NCBI GenBank assembly: GCA_937892255.1
Contig: CALAUL010000006.1
Span: forward strand, 7,523-71,522
Source of the DNA: an uncultured Bacteroidales bacterium
Lineage (GTDB): Bacteria > Bacteroidota > Bacteroidia > Bacteroidales > Marinilabiliaceae
Direction: 5' to 3'
Length of the DNA stretch: 64,000 nt
Shown here: piece after piece, positions 1 through 8,449 of the stretch
How the letters are laid out: each line of letters begins with the position of its first letter
Numbering within the stretch: the stretch's first letter is position 1
Made by a program: the position numbers and the translations under genes
The notes under the pieces: model-generated
The model's database searches: none
Seen by the model: the letters and a program-made list of their open reading frames with translations, nothing else
What the model was told of the DNA's origin: nothing

Positions 1-1605
1 TTTTCCGTTAATCTTTATGCCCAATTTGCCATTATGGCTTATGCGGAATACGGCTTTTCCCGAATGACCTGGAGCAAATGATGTCTTATAAGAAGATGAG
101 AACTTTTCGATATTGACACCCGGGGCAGGCGTTGTAGCCCCCATGGTGAAGAATGTTATTGGCGAAGAAGCCTGCACCGTAGCAGCCACATCTCCCGACA
201 AATCGCTATTGTTCCAGTACGTAGCACTGAAACCAATATTGCCATTGGCCAAACAGCTATTCCACAAACTTTCGTAAACAGTCGCATCTGTCAATCCGCA
301 CAACGGATAATAGATAACTTTTGCATTTGGAGCTTTCTCTTTTATGCCTTGCAACAAAGTAATAGTGTAAGGTGGCTGACCGTTGTAGTTGCCCCACTGC
401 ATGACCGAGTCATTGGCATTTGGTCCGACGACGGCTATTGTCATCTTCTTTGACAACGGCAGAGTATTCTTGTTATTTTGTAAAAGGACTATACTCTTTT
501 GCGCCATTTCGAGAGCGACCTTTGCATGCTCATCTGATGCAACGACAGAATATGGTATGTCAAAATGAACGCCTTCGTCCATTATGCCCAATTCGAAACG
601 TGCTTTCAACAAACGTAATACCGAGATGTCTATCGTTTTCTCGCTGATGATACCTTTCTTCACTGCTTCGACGAGGGCTTCATAGCTCGAACCGCACTCT
701 ACATCAGTGCCTGCTACAACAGCAGCTGCAGATGCTTCTGCCGCATTGGGATAGACATTATGATGTCCTTCTGTGTAGAAATCGTTTATTGCCCAACAAT
801 CCGAAACGACCAAACCATCGTATCCCCATTCATTGCGCAAGATAGACGTCAGAAGAGTTTCACTGCCACAACAAGGTTCTCCCTCATAGGCATTGTATGC
901 ACACATGACCTCTTTTACACGTGCTTTTTGCACCAAATCTTTAAATGCCGGCAGATATGTCTCGCGCAAATCACGTGCCGAGATGTTCTTTGCGTCAAAG
1001 CTATGTCGGCACCATTCCGGTCCGGAATGTACTGCGTAGTGTTTTGCACATGCATGCAACTTGTTGTACTTGCTTGTTGCAGGTCCTTGCATGCCACGCA
1101 CTGCCGCCTGTCCCATCACAGATGTCAGATACGGGTCTTCACCGTAAGTCTCTTGTCCTCTGCCCCATCGCGGATCGCGGAAGATGTTGATATTCGGAGT
1201 CCACATTGTAAGACCTTGATAACGGGCATACGAATTCTTTGAAACGAAGTCTTTGTTTTTCGCTCGAGCCTCGTCACTCACTATGGTGAACGTGCGCAAC
1301 ATGGCTTCATCATCAAACGTTGCCGCCATGCCAACAGCTTGTGGAAAGACGGTAGCCAATCCGGCACGTGCCACACCATGCAACGCTTCGTTCCACCACT
1401 CATAAGGTTTGATGCCCAAACGCTCAATGGCCGGCGAGTTGTTCTGCATGAGAGATACTTTCTCCTCCAACGTCAATCGACGCAAGAGGTCTTCTGCTCG
1501 TTGTGATGGCGTAAGTTCCGAATTCTGATATGGAAGAACTGCTCTTTGAGCTACAGCCTGCAGTGTCAGAACAAGAACTGATACTATTAATATTACTCTT
1601 TTCAT
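1..1605 (-). CDS. Glycoside hydrolase family 3 (beta-glucosidase/xylosidase type), partial
   Basis: Translating the minus strand from the ATG at 1605 gives 535 codons with no stop before the window edge, so the C-terminus is missing. Residues 1-19 look like a signal peptide (hydrophobic core, then AVAQ). The GH3 barrel follows, with WWNEALHGVAR, the DPRWGRGQETYGEDPYL block and, near residue 269, the VVSDCW motif whose Asp is the family nucleophile. The second domain begins around residue 370, and from about 445 a segment (FSATYW, NNSDLSGD) resembles the PA14 insert of many Bacteroidetes GH3 enzymes. Expected role: exo-hydrolysis of beta-linked gluco- or xylo-oligosaccharides in the periplasm. 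It lies 14 bp downstream of the MscS gene, perhaps on the same transcript. The exact substrate cannot be told. Confidence 0.9.
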   Translation of the reverse strand, partial: MKRVILIVSVLVLTLQAVAQRAVLPYQNSELTPSQRAEDLLRRLTLEEKVSLMQNNSPAIERLGIKPYEWWNEALHGVARAGLATVFPQAVGMAATFDDEAMLRTFTIVSDEARAKNKDFVSKNSYARYQGLTMWTPNINIFRDPRWGRGQETYGEDPYLTSVMGQAAVRGMQGPATSKYNKLHACAKHYAVHSGPEWCRHSFDAKNISARDLRETYLPAFKDLVQKARVKEVMCAYNAYEGEPCCGSETLLTSILRNEWGYDGLVVSDCWAINDFYTEGHHNVYPNAAEASAAAVVAGTDVECGSSYEALVEAVKKGIISEKTIDISVLRLLKARFELGIMDEGVHFDIPYSVVASDEHAKVALEMAQKSIVLLQNNKNTLPLSKKMTIAVVGPNANDSVMQWGNYNGQPPYTITLLQGIKEKAPNAKVIYYPLCGLTDATVYESLWNSCLANGNIGFSATYWNNSDLSGDVAATVQASSPITFFTMGATTPAPGVNIEKFSSSYKTSFAPGHSGKAVFRISHNGKLGIKINGK

Positions 1606-1619
1606 TAATTAAAGTGATT

Positions 1620-2696
1620 TTATTGGTTTATTACTGTATGAGTAGGAAATGCGAACTCTAACCCTGCTTCAGAGAATCTGCGCAATATCTCTATGTTGAT
1701 TTCCGTCTGAGTGTCAAAAATGCTCGCATCTTTGACTATGTAATATATAAACGTTATTCCTAACGAGAAGTCTCCATAGGTTTCAAAGAATACGTCCGGA
1801 TTATCCGATACGTGTGGATTCTCTTTTGCTATCCGACGAAGCAGAGATATTGCTTGCTCCATTTTGTCGGCTGTAGTGTCATATGTTAGGCCTAAGTTTA
1901 ATGTTATTTTGCGAGTCGGTTCCATAGTAATGTTCTCAATGACAGAACCTGTTATTTGAGAATTGGGTATTGTGACCAACGTTCCAGCCAATGTGCGCAA
2001 GCGGAATGTTCTCATTCCTATTGACTCTACATAACCGTCGTAGCCGGATATTCTAATACGTTGTCCTATGGAAAAAGGCCTATCCAACAAGACTGTAAAT
2101 CCGCCAAAGAAGTTTGCCACCGTATTTTGAGCTGCCATGGCCATTGCTATACCGCCAATACCCAAACCGGCTATCAAGGCTCCGACATCATAACCCGAGT
2201 TGTTCAAAGCAGAGACTATTCCAAAAGCCCATATAAGACCGACAATAATCTTACGCACTATGTTGAATACATGATTGCCCGACTCGTTGGACCCGACTTG
2301 AACACGTGGTCTTACGAAGCCATCTAACAAACCGGAGATAAGTCCACTTATAAACCATGTGGCATTGATAGTTATAATGACTATGAATATCTTTGATATT
2401 ACATTGTCGACCATCGGAGAAAAGGTAAGCAACAGCAACGCTATCTTACACCCTGCTATGATAAACGAAAATACGAATGGGGTTTCGACCCTTGACACAA
2501 TTATATCATCTGCCTTAGCCTTCGTGCGATTTATGATGGCCTTCACCAAAGTGCGTATAAGCCATTTTACCAAACGACTTATGCTAATGAAGACAATGAT
2601 AATGAAAAGCGATATTATCCAATTGGAAAGCGAATTTCCCAACACTTCATTGTTTAGGAATGGAGTATCAAGCAACTCTCTAAGATACTTTATCAT
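1620..2696 (-). CDS. Small-conductance mechanosensitive channel (MscS family)
   Basis: 358 residues. Hydrophobic segments lie near residues 25-47, 73-93, 102-122 and 150-175. The pore helix region carries the glycine/alanine-rich run AGLGIGGIAMAMAAQ followed by NFFGG, and then the MscS beta domain (LDRPFSIGQRIRI, GYDGYVESIGMRTF, TIPNSQI). These are diagnostic of MscS channels, which open under membrane tension to release solutes during hypo-osmotic shock. The protein is longer than E. coli MscS (286 aa) because of extra N-terminal membrane helices, which is common in Bacteroidetes. The gene starts just beyond a terminator-like hairpin at the end of the ATP synthase operon, and the GH3 gene follows closely. 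Confidence 0.9.
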   Translation of the reverse strand: MIKYLRELLDTPFLNNEVLGNSLSNWIISLFIIIVFISISRLVKWLIRTLVKAIINRTKAKADDIIVSRVETPFVFSFIIAGCKIALLLLTFSPMVDNVISKIFIVIITINATWFISGLISGLLDGFVRPRVQVGSNESGNHVFNIVRKIIVGLIWAFGIVSALNNSGYDVGALIAGLGIGGIAMAMAAQNTVANFFGGFTVLLDRPFSIGQRIRISGYDGYVESIGMRTFRLRTLAGTLVTIPNSQITGSVIENITMEPTRKITLNLGLTYDTTADKMEQAISLLRRIAKENPHVSDNPDVFFETYGDFSLGITFIYYIVKDASIFDTQTEINIEILRRFSEAGLEFAFPTHTVINQ

Positions 2697-2715
2697 AATG
2701 TTTCTCCGCTATTTA

Positions 2716-2759
2716 GAAAAATAAAGGCCACAATGATAAATAAAACTATCATTGCAGCC
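2716..2759 (-). terminator. Terminator-like hairpin closing the ATP synthase operon
   Basis: On the minus strand GGC-TG-CAATGATA pairs with TATCATTG-TG-GCC across an 8-nt loop (2726-2759), followed by a T-rich tract (2716-2725). It sits between the atpG stop (2787) and the MscS start (2696), so it should end or attenuate the atp transcript. Confidence 0.65.
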
Positions 2760-2786
2760 GATATATGAAAATTAGATTATTTTAAA

Positions 2787-3656
2787 CTAATTATTAAGGG
2801 CTTCCGCTCCACTAACGATTTCTATGAGTTCGTTTGTGATTGCAGCCTGACGAGCCTTATTGTATTGCAATTGCAAATCGCCAAGAAGCTCTGTTGCATT
2901 GTCCGTTGCCTTGTGCATAGATGTCATACGGGCTCCATGTTCAGACGCCAACGACTCCAATATGGTAGAATACAGCTTTGTGTTTACAACTTGTGGCGTT
3001 ATGGCTTCAAGTACAGATGCTTTGTCCGGTTCTACAATGTAATCACAATATTTACATTCTGAATCGCCGGTTGACAAAGTGAATGGCAACATCTGTTTGG
3101 CAACTACATTCTGAACTGCGGCGTTGACAAACTCGTTATACACAAGATGTACTTCACGATATTTTCCTGAATAAAATTCATTCGCAATCTGTGTTGCTAC
3201 CTCAGATACGGACTTTGTGGTGACGTTGTCCAACAAGTCGTTGTAGTTTCCCACTACAGATATTCCTCTTGAAGCAAGGCCTTTGGTCAGCTGTTTGCCT
3301 ATCGGCAATACATCGACTTCCTGTCCTGCAAAACGCTCTTTCAACAAGAGTTCAGTCTCTTTTACCACATTTGAGTTAAATGCTCCTGCCAATCCTTTGT
3401 TTGATGCAATCGGAACAATAAGTATTTTGCCCTTTTGGCTAACTCTGAACACCGCAAAACGATCGCAAACGTCATCTATTGACATTCCCAAGAAGTTGGC
3501 TACTTCCATTAATTTATTGACGAAAGGTCGCACATGCTCAACGTCATCTTGAGCCTTCTTAAGTTTTGCCGCAGATACCATCTTCATTGCGCTCGTAACT
3601 TGTCGGGTCGTTCGCACTGAATTGATACGGATACGTATATCTTTTAAATTAGCCAT
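2787..3656 (-). CDS. atpG: ATP synthase F1 subunit gamma
   Basis: 289 residues, the usual length for gamma. The N-terminus LKDIRIRINSVRTTRQVTSA is the conserved start of the first coiled-coil helix, and the C-terminus (MHKATDNATELLGDL, YNKARQAAITNELIEI) is the matching second helix. Gamma is the central rotor shaft that couples proton flow through Fo to catalysis in the alpha-beta hexamer. It is the last gene of the operon, 13 bp after atpA. In many Bacteroidetes the beta and epsilon genes are elsewhere, and they are not found here. Confidence 0.96.
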   Translation of the reverse strand: MANLKDIRIRINSVRTTRQVTSAMKMVSAAKLKKAQDDVEHVRPFVNKLMEVANFLGMSIDDVCDRFAVFRVSQKGKILIVPIASNKGLAGAFNSNVVKETELLLKERFAGQEVDVLPIGKQLTKGLASRGISVVGNYNDLLDNVTTKSVSEVATQIANEFYSGKYREVHLVYNEFVNAAVQNVVAKQMLPFTLSTGDSECKYCDYIVEPDKASVLEAITPQVVNTKLYSTILESLASEHGARMTSMHKATDNATELLGDLQLQYNKARQAAITNELIEIVSGAEALNN

Positions 3657-3669
3657 AAGTCAAATGTTA

Positions 3670-5244
3670 TTAACTGAACTGTAAACTGACTTGCTCTGCA
3701 ACATCTGTAAGAACCTTTGTGATGTCGTCATCAATTTTACCCGAAGCAATAGCTTCAAGGACGTCATTATGCGCAAGCTCCATTTCGTTGAGGAAAGCAT
3801 TTTCGAACTCTGCCACTTTTGTAACCGGAACGTTCTTCATCAATCCGTTTGTTCCACAATATATGATAGCAACCTGCTTAGCTACCGGAACAGGGGAGTA
3901 TTGAGCCTGCTTGAGCAGCTCTACGTTTTTACGTCCCTTATCCAATATAGCCATCGTCGTTGCGTCCATATCTGAACCAAACTTAGAGAAGGCTTCCAAT
4001 TCGCGATATTGAGCGTGGTCCAGCTTCAATGTTCCGGCCACTTTCTTCATTGACTTAATCTGCGCCGAACCACCTACACGCGACACCGATATACCAACGT
4101 TGATAGCCGGACGAACACCCGCATTAAAGAGGTTTCCTTCCAAGAATATCTGTCCATCGGTAATCGAAATTACATTTGTCGGGATATACGCCGAAACGTC
4201 ACCGGCTTGTGTCTCGATAATAGGCAGAGCCGTCAATGAACCGCCACCCTTAACCATAGGTTTTAGAGTTTCTGGCAAGTCATTCATCTGAGAGGCAATA
4301 TCGTCATTTTCCACAATCTTTGCAGCTCTTTCGAGAAGACGAGAGTGCAAATAGAAGATATCTCCCGGATATGCTTCACGACCTGGTGGACGACGAAGCA
4401 AAAGACTCACTTCACGATATGCAACTGCCTGTTTTGACAAGTCGTCATAGATAATCAAGGCCGAACGGCCGGTATCTCTAAAGTACTCTCCGATAGCGGC
4501 TCCTGCAAAAGGCGAATAAAACTGCATGGCTGCAGAATCAGCAGCTGTTGCCGATACTACACACGTATAATCCATTGCACCATACTTCTCAAGTGTACTT
4601 ACTATCTGTGCTACAGTACTGCCTTTCTGGCCTGTCGCTACATATATGCAATATACCGGCTTGCCTTGTTCGTAGAAGCTACGTTGATTTAATATTGTAT
4701 CAATTGCGATAGCCGTCTTTCCTGTCTGACGGTCGCCAATGATAAGCTCACGCTGTCCTCTACCAATAGGAATCATAGAGTCGATAGCCTTGATTCCTGT
4801 CTGCAATGGTTCCTTAACCGGCTGACGGAACAACACCTGAGGGGCTTTTCTCTCAAGTGGCATTTCATACAAATCTCCCGATATAGGACCTTTGCCGTCT
4901 ACCGGTTCGCCAAGCGGATTTACTACACGGCCAATTATACCTTCTCCAACACGGATAGAGGCAATACGTCCCGTTCTTTTTACGGTGTCGCCTTCTTTAA
5001 CCTCGTTCTGACCTCCCATAAGTACTATACCTACGTGATCTTGCTCAAGGTTCATCACAACACCGGTAGAGGCGCCAATTTCGACAAGCTCGTTGGCCTG
5101 AACATTGTCAAGACCATATGCCCTTGCAACTCCATCGGCAACGGTCAAAACCGTTCCAACCTCTTCCATTTTCATTGAAGACTCAAACTTCTCAAGTTGC
5201 GCCTTAAGCAAATTTGATACTTCTGAGGCTTTTATGTTTTCCAT
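3670..5244 (-). CDS. atpA: ATP synthase F1 subunit alpha
   Basis: 524 residues. The P-loop GDRQTGKT near residue 170 and the alpha signature near PAINVGISVSRVGGSAQ identify the regulatory, non-catalytic nucleotide-binding subunit of the F1 head. The N-terminal crown domain begins around KMEEVGTVLTVADGVARAYG. Start ATG at 5244, 24 bp after the atpH stop. It works with gamma, delta, b, c and a encoded alongside; its beta partner must be encoded outside the window. Confidence 0.98.
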   Translation of the reverse strand: MENIKASEVSNLLKAQLEKFESSMKMEEVGTVLTVADGVARAYGLDNVQANELVEIGASTGVVMNLEQDHVGIVLMGGQNEVKEGDTVKRTGRIASIRVGEGIIGRVVNPLGEPVDGKGPISGDLYEMPLERKAPQVLFRQPVKEPLQTGIKAIDSMIPIGRGQRELIIGDRQTGKTAIAIDTILNQRSFYEQGKPVYCIYVATGQKGSTVAQIVSTLEKYGAMDYTCVVSATAADSAAMQFYSPFAGAAIGEYFRDTGRSALIIYDDLSKQAVAYREVSLLLRRPPGREAYPGDIFYLHSRLLERAAKIVENDDIASQMNDLPETLKPMVKGGGSLTALPIIETQAGDVSAYIPTNVISITDGQIFLEGNLFNAGVRPAINVGISVSRVGGSAQIKSMKKVAGTLKLDHAQYRELEAFSKFGSDMDATTMAILDKGRKNVELLKQAQYSPVPVAKQVAIIYCGTNGLMKNVPVTKVAEFENAFLNEMELAHNDVLEAIASGKIDDDITKVLTDVAEQVSLQFS

Positions 5245-5268
5245 GTTATTACTTCTTTGAAGATGAAA

Positions 5269-5805
5269 CTAAACCGTCAAACTATTTTCAATCTCTTTCA
5301 GCTGACGAAGAACACTACAATCAAGTTGTTTGCCTTCTATAGTTATTACCATTCCTCCAAGTAATGACTCGTCTACACTGAACGATGCATCAACTTTTGC
5401 TCCAAGTTTACTCTCTATAATCGAAACAAATGTCTTCTCTTTTTCCGTCGACAAACCACATGCTGTCACGATATCCACTTGTTTGATTCCCAAGCTTTTC
5501 TTGTACAAACTTTGAAACACTCGCAATATATCATCTAATGCCGACACACGCTCTTTGTCAACCACGAACATTAGGAAATCTATCATCGTAGATGTTACAT
5601 TGCCATTGAACACCGTGAACAAGAGTTCCTTCTTCTCTGACATCTTTTTTATCGGAGATGACAAGAAGTTATATACTTCGCTATTAGCCGCAAATGCGTC
5701 TCTAATATTTTGTGCATCCGAATTAACTTCATCTAATTCCTTACGCTGATCTGCGAAGTCATACAATACCGTGGCATAACGCCTTGCTATAAGTCCAACA
5801 TCCAT
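5269..5805 (-). CDS. atpH: ATP synthase F1 subunit delta
   Basis: 178 residues, family-typical. The start DVGLIARRYATVLYDFA and the C-terminal part with SVDESLLGGMVITI are hallmarks of the delta (OSCP) subunit, which links the F1 head to the b-subunit stator. Order atpF-atpH-atpA supports the call. It lies 15 bp downstream of atpF. Confidence 0.93.
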   Translation of the reverse strand: MDVGLIARRYATVLYDFADQRKELDEVNSDAQNIRDAFAANSEVYNFLSSPIKKMSEKKELLFTVFNGNVTSTMIDFLMFVVDKERVSALDDILRVFQSLYKKSLGIKQVDIVTACGLSTEKEKTFVSIIESKLGAKVDASFSVDESLLGGMVITIEGKQLDCSVLRQLKEIENSLTV

Positions 5806-5820
5806 ATTGTGATGAGATAT

Positions 5821-6315
5821 TTATTTGAAATTGCTTTCGTTGAGGTATTTCTCTATTAGTTTCTCCTGTTTCCCTTCTGCCTTCAAGTCTTCTGCCAATA
5901 TCTTGCCGGCTATCTCTACCGACAACTTTGCGACCTGTTGCTTCAGTTCCACAATAGCGTTCTGCTTCTCTTTCTCTATCTGAGCACGAGCCGCAGCCAT
6001 TACCTTTTCCGCTTCTGTTTGCGCAGCTGTTTTAGCTTCGCCGACGATAGAATCCTTCATCGCACGAGCTTCCTTCAGCATCTGCTCTCTCTCTAATCGA
6101 GCCTCGGCTGTCATCTTGGCTTTCGACTCTTCCATTTTCTTATACTCCTCTGTTGCTTTCTCCGCAGACACAAGAGCTTGCTCTATCTTTTCTTCTCGCT
6201 CTTTGATGGCATCTAACATCGGTTTCCATGCAAACTTTTTCAGCAAGAAGAAAAGTATTATGAAAGTAAGTCCAGACCATATTACCAACCCCGGCTCTGG
6301 TGATAAAAGATCCAT
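5821..6315 (-). CDS. atpF: ATP synthase Fo subunit b
   Basis: 164 residues: one N-terminal membrane helix (about residues 8-26, ending LLKKFAWKPM) followed by a long, highly charged, Ala/Glu/Lys-rich helix to the C-terminus. This is the classic layout of the b stator stalk, which forms a dimer contacting delta and alpha. It lies between atpE and atpH. Confidence 0.95.
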   Translation of the reverse strand: MDLLSPEPGLVIWSGLTFIILFFLLKKFAWKPMLDAIKEREEKIEQALVSAEKATEEYKKMEESKAKMTAEARLEREQMLKEARAMKDSIVGEAKTAAQTEAEKVMAAARAQIEKEKQNAIVELKQQVAKLSVEIAGKILAEDLKAEGKQEKLIEKYLNESNFK

Positions 6316-6333
6316 GATTCAATCGTTTTATTA

Positions 6334-6534
6334 TTATGAAAGGAAAGCGATAACGATAGCGAAAAGACCAGCACCCTCAATCATACCTGCTGCAATAAGC
6401 ATAGCTGCTTGTATCTTTCCTGCCATCTCCGGCTGACGTGCCATAGCGTCAAGAGCAGACTTTCCAATATTTCCAATTCCAAGGCCGATACCTATAACGA
6501 TCAAGCCCAAACCTACGCTAATTAAATTTCCCAT
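6334..6534 (-). CDS. atpE: ATP synthase Fo subunit c
   Basis: 66 residues, two membrane helices joined by the polar loop ARQPE. The ion-binding carboxylate is the Glu in GMIEGAGLF of helix 2. The Ser/Thr that usually follows this Glu in sodium-type rings is absent (it is Gly here), so a proton-type ring is likely. Helix 1 is glycine-rich (GIGLGIGNIG), as needed for ring packing. It sits between atpB and atpF. Confidence 0.96.
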   Translation of the reverse strand: MGNLISVGLGLIVIGIGLGIGNIGKSALDAMARQPEMAGKIQAAMLIAAGMIEGAGLFAIVIAFLS

Positions 6535-6580
6535 AATCGTAAAGTTTTAATTATTATTTTTTCAGTTACTTATCTCTTTA

Positions 6581-7648
6581 TCAATGTTCTTCATCTTTAA
6601 CCGCAAGACTTATGTACAAAGCTGATAACAATGTAAAGATATACGCTTGCAGTGCTCCAAATATCAACTCAAGAATAAAAATTATCAGTGCCAACAATAC
6701 CGACGGAACTACCATCACGTATGACTTCACAATAAATATCATCGATATAAGACTTATAATTATAATGTGTCCTCCTGTGACATTCGCAAAAAGACGAACC
6801 AACAATGTGAATGGCTTGGTAAACATACTAATAACCTCTATCGGCACCAATATCAACTTCATTACAAACGGAACTCCCGGAAGTGTCAGGTTGTGTTTCC
6901 AATAGTGCTTATTGGCACATACACTTGTTATTATAAATGTAAATATCGCCAATATCGCAGTAAACGATATGTTTCCAGAAAGGTTGCTTGCTCCGGGGAA
7001 GAACGGAACTAACCCAATAAGATTGTTTATCCATATAAAGAAAAACAGAGTCAATAGATACGGGGTGAATTTTGCCGATTTCTCATGTCCTATCTGCTCA
7101 TCAGCTATGTCTTTTACAAAGAGTACAAGCAATTCAACTACCGAGTTGCCACCTCTTGGCACTACTGATTTTTTATACGATTTGGCGGCTCCACAGAAAA
7201 TGAGTAATATAATAATGACACTCATAAACATCGACGCCACATTTTTAGTTATCGAAAAATCGAAATCCACCTTTGACGCCGTCTCTGTTTCATCTGCCTC
7301 TATTCCATCTATCCCTATTCCAGACCTTGTATATACTAATTTGTCATGAGAATCCAAAAAATAAACTCTGCCATTTTTGCGAATGGTTTTACCATGTGCT
7401 AACTCCGACGACATACAGAAAATCCAATCACCTTGATTGTATGCCATCACCGGAAGACTAATATTTATATGGTGTGATTGACCCTCTGAATCTTCGTAAG
7501 AAAACACATTCCATGAATGAGAATCCGATATATGATGACTTATGACACTTGTCATATCCAACTCTCCACTTTGCGCTTCAGCCTCTGAGGCATACACCGA
7601 AGTGCACACACTTAGCATGATTGATAATACAATTAACAAATTTCTCAT
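6581..7648 (-). CDS. atpB: ATP synthase Fo subunit a, with long N-terminal extension
   Basis: The ATG at 7648 (MRNLLIVLSIMLSV...) is preferred over an upstream in-frame start at 7738, because it begins with a signal-like segment and does not overlap the preceding gene. That gives 355 residues. About 120 residues of non-membrane sequence follow the signal (DMTSVISHH, SDSHSWNVFSYED). The membrane part then carries the subunit a signature, with the essential Arg in PFTLLVRLFANVTGGH. Bacteroidetes AtpB proteins are known to have such an N-terminal extension. Subunit a provides the two proton half-channels next to the c-ring. Confidence 0.93.
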   Translation of the reverse strand: MRNLLIVLSIMLSVCTSVYASEAEAQSGELDMTSVISHHISDSHSWNVFSYEDSEGQSHHINISLPVMAYNQGDWIFCMSSELAHGKTIRKNGRVYFLDSHDKLVYTRSGIGIDGIEADETETASKVDFDFSITKNVASMFMSVIIILLIFCGAAKSYKKSVVPRGGNSVVELLVLFVKDIADEQIGHEKSAKFTPYLLTLFFFIWINNLIGLVPFFPGASNLSGNISFTAILAIFTFIITSVCANKHYWKHNLTLPGVPFVMKLILVPIEVISMFTKPFTLLVRLFANVTGGHIIIISLISMIFIVKSYVMVVPSVLLALIIFILELIFGALQAYIFTLLSALYISLAVKDEEH

Positions 7649-7677
7649 AACGTATACTAAAATTATATACAACGAAT

Positions 7678-8019
7678 CTATAAAGACCGGCTCACTACAT
7701 ATATTCCTACGAACTGAGCTACAAAAAAGTTTACACAAAATACAATAGATGTATACATATTTTCACTATCCATAGGAGAAACGAATGCAAACAACGCTAT
7801 AGCCATCAATATAAACTTAGACACCTCTGCTACCAAACCCAATATGACGCTTGATATTTGATACTTTGACCCAATTTTTACAAAGACATAACGAACAACC
7901 TCTAATAATAAGGGTATCATCATCACTAAAAGTTGCTCGTTCCGCTCTTCTCGTATATATGCCAACACTCCTATATTAATAGGTATAATAATGACAGCAT
8001 ATATTATGAATGGCATCAT
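7678..8019 (-). CDS. Small membrane protein at AtpI position (ATP synthase assembly-like)
   Basis: 113 residues, almost entirely hydrophobic with four likely membrane helices (about 3-21, 29-48, 55-83, 90-110). Sequence alone does not identify it, but its position directly before atpB and its size match the atpI/atpZ slot, whose products help assemble the c-ring. Two adjacent ATG codons (8019, 8016) are possible starts; either overlaps the bactofilin stop, suggesting translational coupling. The assignment is by context. Confidence 0.55.
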   Translation of the reverse strand: MMPFIIYAVIIIPINIGVLAYIREERNEQLLVMMIPLLLEVVRYVFVKIGSKYQISSVILGLVAEVSKFILMAIALFAFVSPMDSENMYTSIVFCVNFFVAQFVGIYVVSRSL

Positions 8020-8390
8020 TTCTTTGTGGACTCGACTGTCGCATTGCGCTTATCGGCCATATTGCACGAACCAATAAACACAGCTCCTGGTTCTATGCTA
8101 AGCTTTGAAATCGTCATTTCTCCCTTAAACACAGATGTACTCTTCAATGATAACAAATCTGAAACTTCCATCTTGCCGTCAAAAGCTCCCGAAATCTCTG
8201 CATTGACACATTTTATGGTACCTTTGATAACCCCAGCTGAACCTAATACAAGTTTTCCCTTTGAGGTTATGTTTCCTTCGATGGCACCATCTACACGCAG
8301 ATCTCCATCGGTTTCAATATCTCCAACAATTTTTGTCCCTGCACCTATTATATTAGGCAGTTTATTTTCAACTTCAAATGTTTTTGCCAT
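8016..8390 (-). CDS. Bactofilin (polymer-forming cytoskeletal protein)
   Basis: 124 residues with the repeating right-handed beta-helix pattern of bactofilins: IGAGTKIVGDIETDGDLRVD, then GAIEGNITSKGKLVLG, GVIKGTIKC, GAFDGKMEV, FKGEMTI and GAVFIGS. Bactofilins polymerise without nucleotides into membrane-associated filaments used in cell shape and in positioning other proteins. It is the first gene of the ATP synthase transcript, overlapping the next gene by a few bases, and a -7 promoter element lies just upstream. Its pairing with Fo genes suggests co-regulation but does not prove a shared function. Confidence 0.9.
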   Translation of the reverse strand: MAKTFEVENKLPNIIGAGTKIVGDIETDGDLRVDGAIEGNITSKGKLVLGSAGVIKGTIKCVNAEISGAFDGKMEVSDLLSLKSTSVFKGEMTISKLSIEPGAVFIGSCNMADKRNATVESTKK

Positions 8391-8419
8391 AATTAGTTCT
8401 TATTTTATTTGTTCGAAAA

Positions 8420-8427
8420 CAAAATTA
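8420..8427 (-). promoter_or_regulatory. Bacteroidetes -7 element before the bactofilin-atp operon
   Basis: The minus strand reads TAATTTTG, matching TAnnTTTG. The predicted transcription start is about 20 nt before the bactofilin ATG (8390). A TTTG lies 23 bp upstream, slightly farther than the usual 19-21 bp. Confidence 0.45.
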
Positions 8428-8449
8428 ACAAAAGAATGTTTAACGTTTA

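Noticed and set aside
420..1242. Plus-strand open frames inside the GH3 gene
   Set aside because: The minus strand encodes a clear GH3 enzyme over the same bases; the plus-strand frames have no family features.
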